Shown here: piece after piece, positions 59,809 through 64,000 of the stretch
Numbering within the stretch: position 1 is the first letter of the stretch
How the letters are laid out: every line of letters begins with the position of its first letter
Assembly: GCA_964019695.1 (NCBI GenBank)
Contig: OZ026522.1
Span: forward strand, 63,883,811 to 63,947,810
Reading direction: 5' to 3'
Length of the DNA stretch: 64,000 nt
Source: Loripinus fragilis
Lineage: Eukaryota > Mollusca > Bivalvia > Lucinida > Lucinidae
The notes under the pieces: generated by a model
Seen by the model: only the letters and a program-made list of their open reading frames with translations
Database searches by the model: none
What the model was told of the DNA's origin: nothing
Made by a program: the position numbers and the translations under genes

Positions 59809-60877
59809 ATCCCCCGACCCGAAAAGGATCGGGGGATATAGCGATCAGCCTGGCGTCCGTCCGTCCGTCCGTCTGTCCGTCTGTCCGTCCGTCTGTCCGT
59901 CTGTCCGTCCGTAGACAAAAGCTTGTGCGCTCAATAACTTTTATACCCTTTGAGATATTTTGATAATATTTGGTAGGCATGTATATCGGGTCAAGACGGT
60001 GTGTCGCGTGCAAGAATGGTTGCTCTCCCTTGCTGGCCTTTTGAGTTATCTCTCTTGAATGAACTTTATAAGGGGAAGCTTGTGCGCTCAATAACTTTTA
60101 TACCCTTTGAGATATTTTGATAATATTTGGTAGGCATGTATATCGGGTCAAGACGGTGTGTCGCGTGCAAGAATGGTTGCTCTCCCTTGCTGGCCTTTTG
60201 AGTTATCTCTCTTGAATGAACTTTATAAGGGGAAGCTTGTGCGCTCAATAACTTTCATACCCTTTGAGATATTTTGATAATATTTGGTAGGCATGTATAT
60301 CGGGTCAAGACGGTGTGTTGCGTGCAAGAATGGTTACTCTCCTTTAATGGACTTTTGAGCTATCTCCCTTGAGTGAAATTTAAATTTTATAGGGGGAAGC
60401 ATGTGCACTTTATAACTTTAATACCCTTTGAGATATTTTGATAATATTTGGCATGCATGTATATCAGGTGAAGACGGTGTGTTGCGTGCAAGAATGGTTG
60501 CTCTCCTTTAATGTTTTTTGAGTTATCTCCCTTGAATGAACTTTATAGGGGGAAGCTTGTGCGCTCAATAACTTTAATATCCTTTGAGATATTTTGATAA
60601 TATATGGTATATATGTATAATAGGTCAAGGGGGTGTCTTGCATTCAAGAATTGTTGTTCTCCCTTGCTGGACTTATAAGTTATCTCCCTTGAATGAACTT
60701 TATAGGAGGAAGCTTGTGAATTTAAAGGTAAAAATGAAGTCTCTACAGTCAGCCTTCCACTTTTGTTCGCAGTGACACTCAGTATTATCACATCAAATAT
60801 ATATACTAGGTTGGCTGCTTGTAACTGCATATCAATTACTTTTTGGTCGGGGGATTTGCCATCTCCTCTGATGGCTA
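59809..60877 (+). mobile_element. HLE-2 copy inserted in the P-like transposase
   Basis: 5' ATCCCCCGACCCGAAAAGGA TCGGGGGAT hairpin, then GGCGTCCGTCCGTCC with about ten CCGTC/TGTC steps. The core is five units of about 157 bp (AAGCTTGTGCGCTCAATAAC). The 3' end is GGTCGGGGGAT with a GCCATCTCCTCTGATGGC hairpin and TA before a T-run. Copy A shows the empty site (GCTTTTTCCCTTCC), so the insertion was into TTTTT. Confidence 0.82.
59919..60715 (+). repeat. 157-bp minisatellite core
   Basis: Units start near 59919, 60076, 60234, 60393 and 60553. The first two are almost identical and later ones progressively diverged, so the left edge is the most recently expanded. Confidence 0.92.
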
Positions 60878-61838
60878 TTTTTAGCTTCCTCTTGCATCCA
60901 TAAAAACACCTCGGATTGAAATCCTGCTTTTCGGTCCACACAGTTTTTATTCAACTGGAGTGTGTTGCCATGTGGTAAGATCAGCACTTTGCTGTCACGT
61001 AGTTGCTGGTAGTTTTTACTACTGCGACACCAAAGTGCAAGACAAAGGATGATTATTTTTTATCCCAGCGTCTGCCATTGGGATTTCGTTGTAAATTCTG
61101 CTTCTGGTTGACCAACAAATCAAGCATTTCACTAGGTGCTTCTGGAAGAACTTTGGCAAGAACTTCTTTCATTTCCTCGGCATTCTGTTTTGTCAGAATG
61201 ATTTCATTTTCATCTTTTTCAACATTATCTCCCTTTACTGCTTCAGTTGCATTCTTACCACTAAGATGTTGTTTAATATTATTTATTTTAGGGCATTATT
61301 TTTAAACTTTGTGTGTTCAAATGTATACTGGCAATTTCTACAAGTTGATGTTATTGCTGTAAAAGGTATTACTCTTTTTTACAGTTGTTAGCACAACGTA
61401 TTTCTTTATTTGCCACACCCAAATACTCTACCCTGTACAAATCTAATTTGCTTTCCTCTGGGTGCCAATTTTCTTTTTCCTTACCATTACAGGGCAGCAC
61501 TTTAGGGACAATATTACATATATTTTGTACAGATGCACATGAACAGCAAAAATGAGGGTCAATAAGTTGCTCATCAAGGTCAAGGTATCTCCCTCCAATG
61601 ACCAGCTGCCAAACCCCACTGTTGTGGAAAATGAGTTTATTGACCATCTCTATCCCATTGATGACATCTCCAAAGAATGATACATGAATTTCTTCACCGT
61701 TATTGCTGCTTATGAAAAAGCTTGATGGAATCAACTCTGGAACTCGACTAAAATCACATTGCTGATCATGGCTAGCATCCCTTTCTTTAAGGCTAAATAC
61801 TGTATCGCCTATACCATTGAATTTTGTTTTGTACGCCT

Positions 61839-62700
61839 ATATCTCCTATATTCTTTGAGATTGGAAATACAAATTTGGTGTTTAAATGTATCCTGAGATG
61901 ACGGAGTGTCACATACCATTTCAGGTCACTGTGACCTTGACCTCTGACCTAGTTTTAAGAATTATTGTGTGATGAACATATCTCTTATATTCTTTGAGGT
62001 AGGAATTCCAAATTTGGTGTGTATATGCATCATGGGATGGGGGAGTGTCACTTACCATTTTCGGGTCACAGTGACCTTGACCTCTGACCTAGTTTTAATG
62101 ATAATTGTGTCAGGAGCATATCTCTTATATTATTTGAGATAGGAATCCCAATTTTGGTGTGTGAATGCATCTTGGGATGGTGGAGTGTCTTGTACCATTT
62201 ATGGGTCACTGTGACCTTTACCTCTGGCCTAGTTTTTAGAAAAATCGTGTCCGGATCATATCTGTTGTATTATTAAAGGTAGGAATCCCAAATTTGGTGT
62301 GTGGATGCCACTTTTGTTGGCTGAGTGTCACATACCATTTTGGGGTCTGTTTGCCTTTGACCTAGACCTCTGACCTAGTTTGTAGAATATCGTGTCCAGA
62401 ACATATCTCTTATATTATTTGAGATGGGAATCCCAAATTTGCTTATGGATACATCTTTGGATGCTGATGTGTCGCATACCATTTTAAGGTCACTGTGATC
62501 TAGACCTATGACCTAGTTTTTAGAATAATCATGTCTGGAGCATATCTCCTATATTATTTGATGCAGGAATCCGAAATTTGATGTGTTGATTCCTCTTGGG
62601 ATGGCGGAGTGGTGCATACCATTTTGGGTCACTTTTACCTTGACATTGACTTCTGGCCTCATTTCTAGGTTTTTCGTGTCTGGAGCATATCTCCTATATT
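61839..62700 (+). repeat. 143-bp tandem array, copy B (about 6 units)
   Basis: Starts ATATCTCCTATATTCTTTGA directly after the broken transposase and matches the units from 44815 on in copy A, in the same order, up to the shared 3' edge. Confidence 0.92.
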
Positions 62701-63164
62701 ACAGCAAACTTTTCTCGAATGTGTCTTATGCTTTGAGGGCATTGTCACGTGACTGTGACATTTCTTGTTCTTTTTGCTTCACTCATCAGATTTTACAGAG
62801 CTAAAATGGGGTCTATACAAATATTCTAAGAGGCCACCAGCAGCCTGCAAGCGAAATGCCTTTCAATTAGATTAGAATGGCGTTTTGCTGGCTGATCAAT
62901 GATGGCGTGATTTTAAAGGGGGGTGTTTGAGCCCGCTGCCCCTATCCCTCATCTGGATCCACTTATGGGCTGCTTTGCTAGAAAACCTGTTCTCTGTGTA
63001 TTTTAGATTGTAAACAACCTACTCACCCATAGAGGTTAGCTAAGATGTTGAAATTTTGCACGAATGGTGTTAAGATATACTTGTCAATTCAAGAATGTGC
63101 TGATCAGATGCTGATGTACTGGCTGGTCTGAGCTTTTACCTTTTGCATGAAAAACATATACTCA

Positions 63165-64000
63165 ACAAAAAAAGTTAAGGAAATTGTTTTTGAGGGGCTA
63201 TGACAAAAGATCTAAAACGTTTAAAGACTTTTGAATTTCACAATAGTATAATGTGACCATTTTTCTTTATAATGACGCTTTTGCTGGGTCTGTAGCGCCC
63301 ATAGCAGTTTAGTAAATCAATGTCAAAGTGGACTGGTCTTCAGTCCATTTTTCGCAAAAATTCAATTTACGGAGCAAACATAGGTTTTCATACATTAACA
63401 TTCGCCAGGTCCCTCGGGAGATTGAGATGTTTAAAACCTAGGACAACAGTTCTGGTGCTTATAGAGGGACACTTGATCAGTCCAATGAACATGGATGAGG
63501 TGTTTAGGTCTGTTGTCCTGCTTTTTTGTGCGAAAACCAGTGACAGTACCAGGCCTATGATGACAATGCCAGAACACACCTCACTAGAATCAGCAAAAAC
63601 AATGTTGTGCGCATTGACTGTTGTTCGCTAATCAGATATGTCTACAATTTTAGCATGCCTATGACAATTTGGGACAGAGGGTCCAACGCATAATAATGGC
63701 ATCAAGAAACCCCCAGCTTTTCAATGCAGTGTTGCATGAGATATTGATGCTGATCCCTCAGCACCAAATCACCAGTATTCAGAGTATGCCAAACGGGTGC
63801 TAGTCCTAATTTACCGCTGACTTGGGACTCACTCATTACTGATGAAGGCATTCTTATCTTTGAAATGTGATGTTTAAGGCTATCAAGTTAATTTCATGTG
63901 ACATTCAAAAGAATTGCATTTCAAGTTCTTGAAAACTTACATGTTTTTCATTTGTTTATGAGGGAATACTCTGTAGTCATTTTTGCGAAAAATGCCTTTG
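63165..64000. other. Possible Tc1/mariner-like element start, runs off the window
   Basis: TACTCAACAAAAAAAGTTAA GGAAATTG resembles a Tc1/mariner-type terminal sequence, and the flank to its left diverges abruptly from duplication copy A. The remaining 800 bp has no clear transposase motif. The other end would be beyond the window. Confidence 0.3.

Larger units (their letters stand above)
58620..61837 (-). pseudogene. P-element/THAP9-type transposase, copy B (inactivated, interrupted)
   Basis: Homologous to 41297-43427. From right to left it reads ERD...FSRVPELIPSSFFISSNN (61690-61760), DLDEQLIDPHFCCSC and DLYRVEYLGVANK. An element is inserted at 59809-60877, followed by LYLGLNGFRFPFACFPVTQ, KVLFFSMDGAQ and MDYSHVIKQVRINAAKSG. 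The final pieces are NQTIIWEHWVNAFKWD and FPLHHKLTHNHFFLS, plus the C-terminal ENIFCQQRG region. It shares with copy A the TAA just after the LNTLC motif. It has further private frameshifts, for example a single-base loss near 59616 and extra bases around 58634. Confidence 0.85.
47611..63148. repeat. Direct duplication, copy B, expanded by insertions
   Basis: Aligns to copy A in three blocks. 47611-47864 corresponds to about 41048-41300. 58620-61837 corresponds to about 41297-43427, with 59809-60877 inserted. 61839-63148 corresponds to 44815-46125. Copy A bases 43428-44814 (about 1,387 bp, the transposase start and several array units) are missing here. After TTTTGCAT the two copies diverge at once. 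Confidence 0.9.

Noticed and set aside
59807..60941. Repeated minus-strand ORFs sharing MSAQASPYKVHSREI
   Set aside because: They are translations of the 157-bp minisatellite unit and the CCGTC run, not a protein family.
63388..63579. Possible transposase fragment near the window end
   Set aside because: No DDE/D motif or helix-turn-helix pattern is readable, so only the terminal resemblance is reported at low confidence.

Overview
This is animal genomic DNA with an AT-rich, intron-dominated, very repeat-dense character. It is most probably from a bivalve mollusc. That guess rests on the mix of tRNA-headed SINEs, CCGTC-rich elements with internal minisatellites, and abundant short inverted-repeat elements, which I associate with bivalve genomes. 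It is an inference, not a proof. I see no bacterial or phage gene structure, no rRNA, no CRISPR array and no convincing free-standing tRNA gene.

Host gene. Positions 1931 to 36700 on the plus strand hold ten exons that join in phase (975 nt, 324 codons plus stop). They encode the C-terminal half of VPS33B, a Sec1/Munc18-family vesicle tethering protein. The 5' exons lie to the left of the window. The nine introns (1.2 to 6.7 kb) are packed with mobile elements. I label these by their end sequences: inverted-repeat families MITE-A to MITE-G, tRNA-derived SINE-1 and SINE-2, two minisatellite-bearing Helentron-like families HLE-1 and HLE-2, and a 5'-end-only family HLE-3. At least seven of the ten exons have a short inverted-repeat element ending or starting within 9 to 36 nt of a splice site.

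Right-hand region, 41 to 63 kb. This is a nested transposon block with most coding remnants on the minus strand. A unit of about 5.1 kb (copy A, 41048 to 46125) carries a dead P-element/THAP9-type transposase and a 143-bp tandem array. It is duplicated in direct orientation as copy B (47611 to 63148). Copy B lost about 1.39 kb and then received two insertions. One is a 10.75-kb Ty3/Gypsy LTR retrotransposon (47865 to 58619; 4-bp duplication TTTG; LTRs about 97 to 98 percent identical by eye). The other is a 1.07-kb minisatellite element (59809 to 60877). The Gypsy element itself contains a 1.5-kb minisatellite element between protease and reverse transcriptase and a SINE inside RNase H. Its gag, protease, RT, RNase H and integrase are all recognisable but broken. 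Two short ORFs between integrase and the 3' LTR are unidentified.

The relative order of events can be read from the nesting: P-element insertion and decay, direct duplication, deletion plus Gypsy and minisatellite insertion in copy B, then SINE and minisatellite insertion into the Gypsy copy. The strongest 'system-like' signal is the pair of Helentron-like families. They share one architecture (5' hairpin, CCGTC run, tandem core, subterminal inverted repeat, terminal hairpin, insertion into T-runs), and in two cases they share internal sequence despite different ends.
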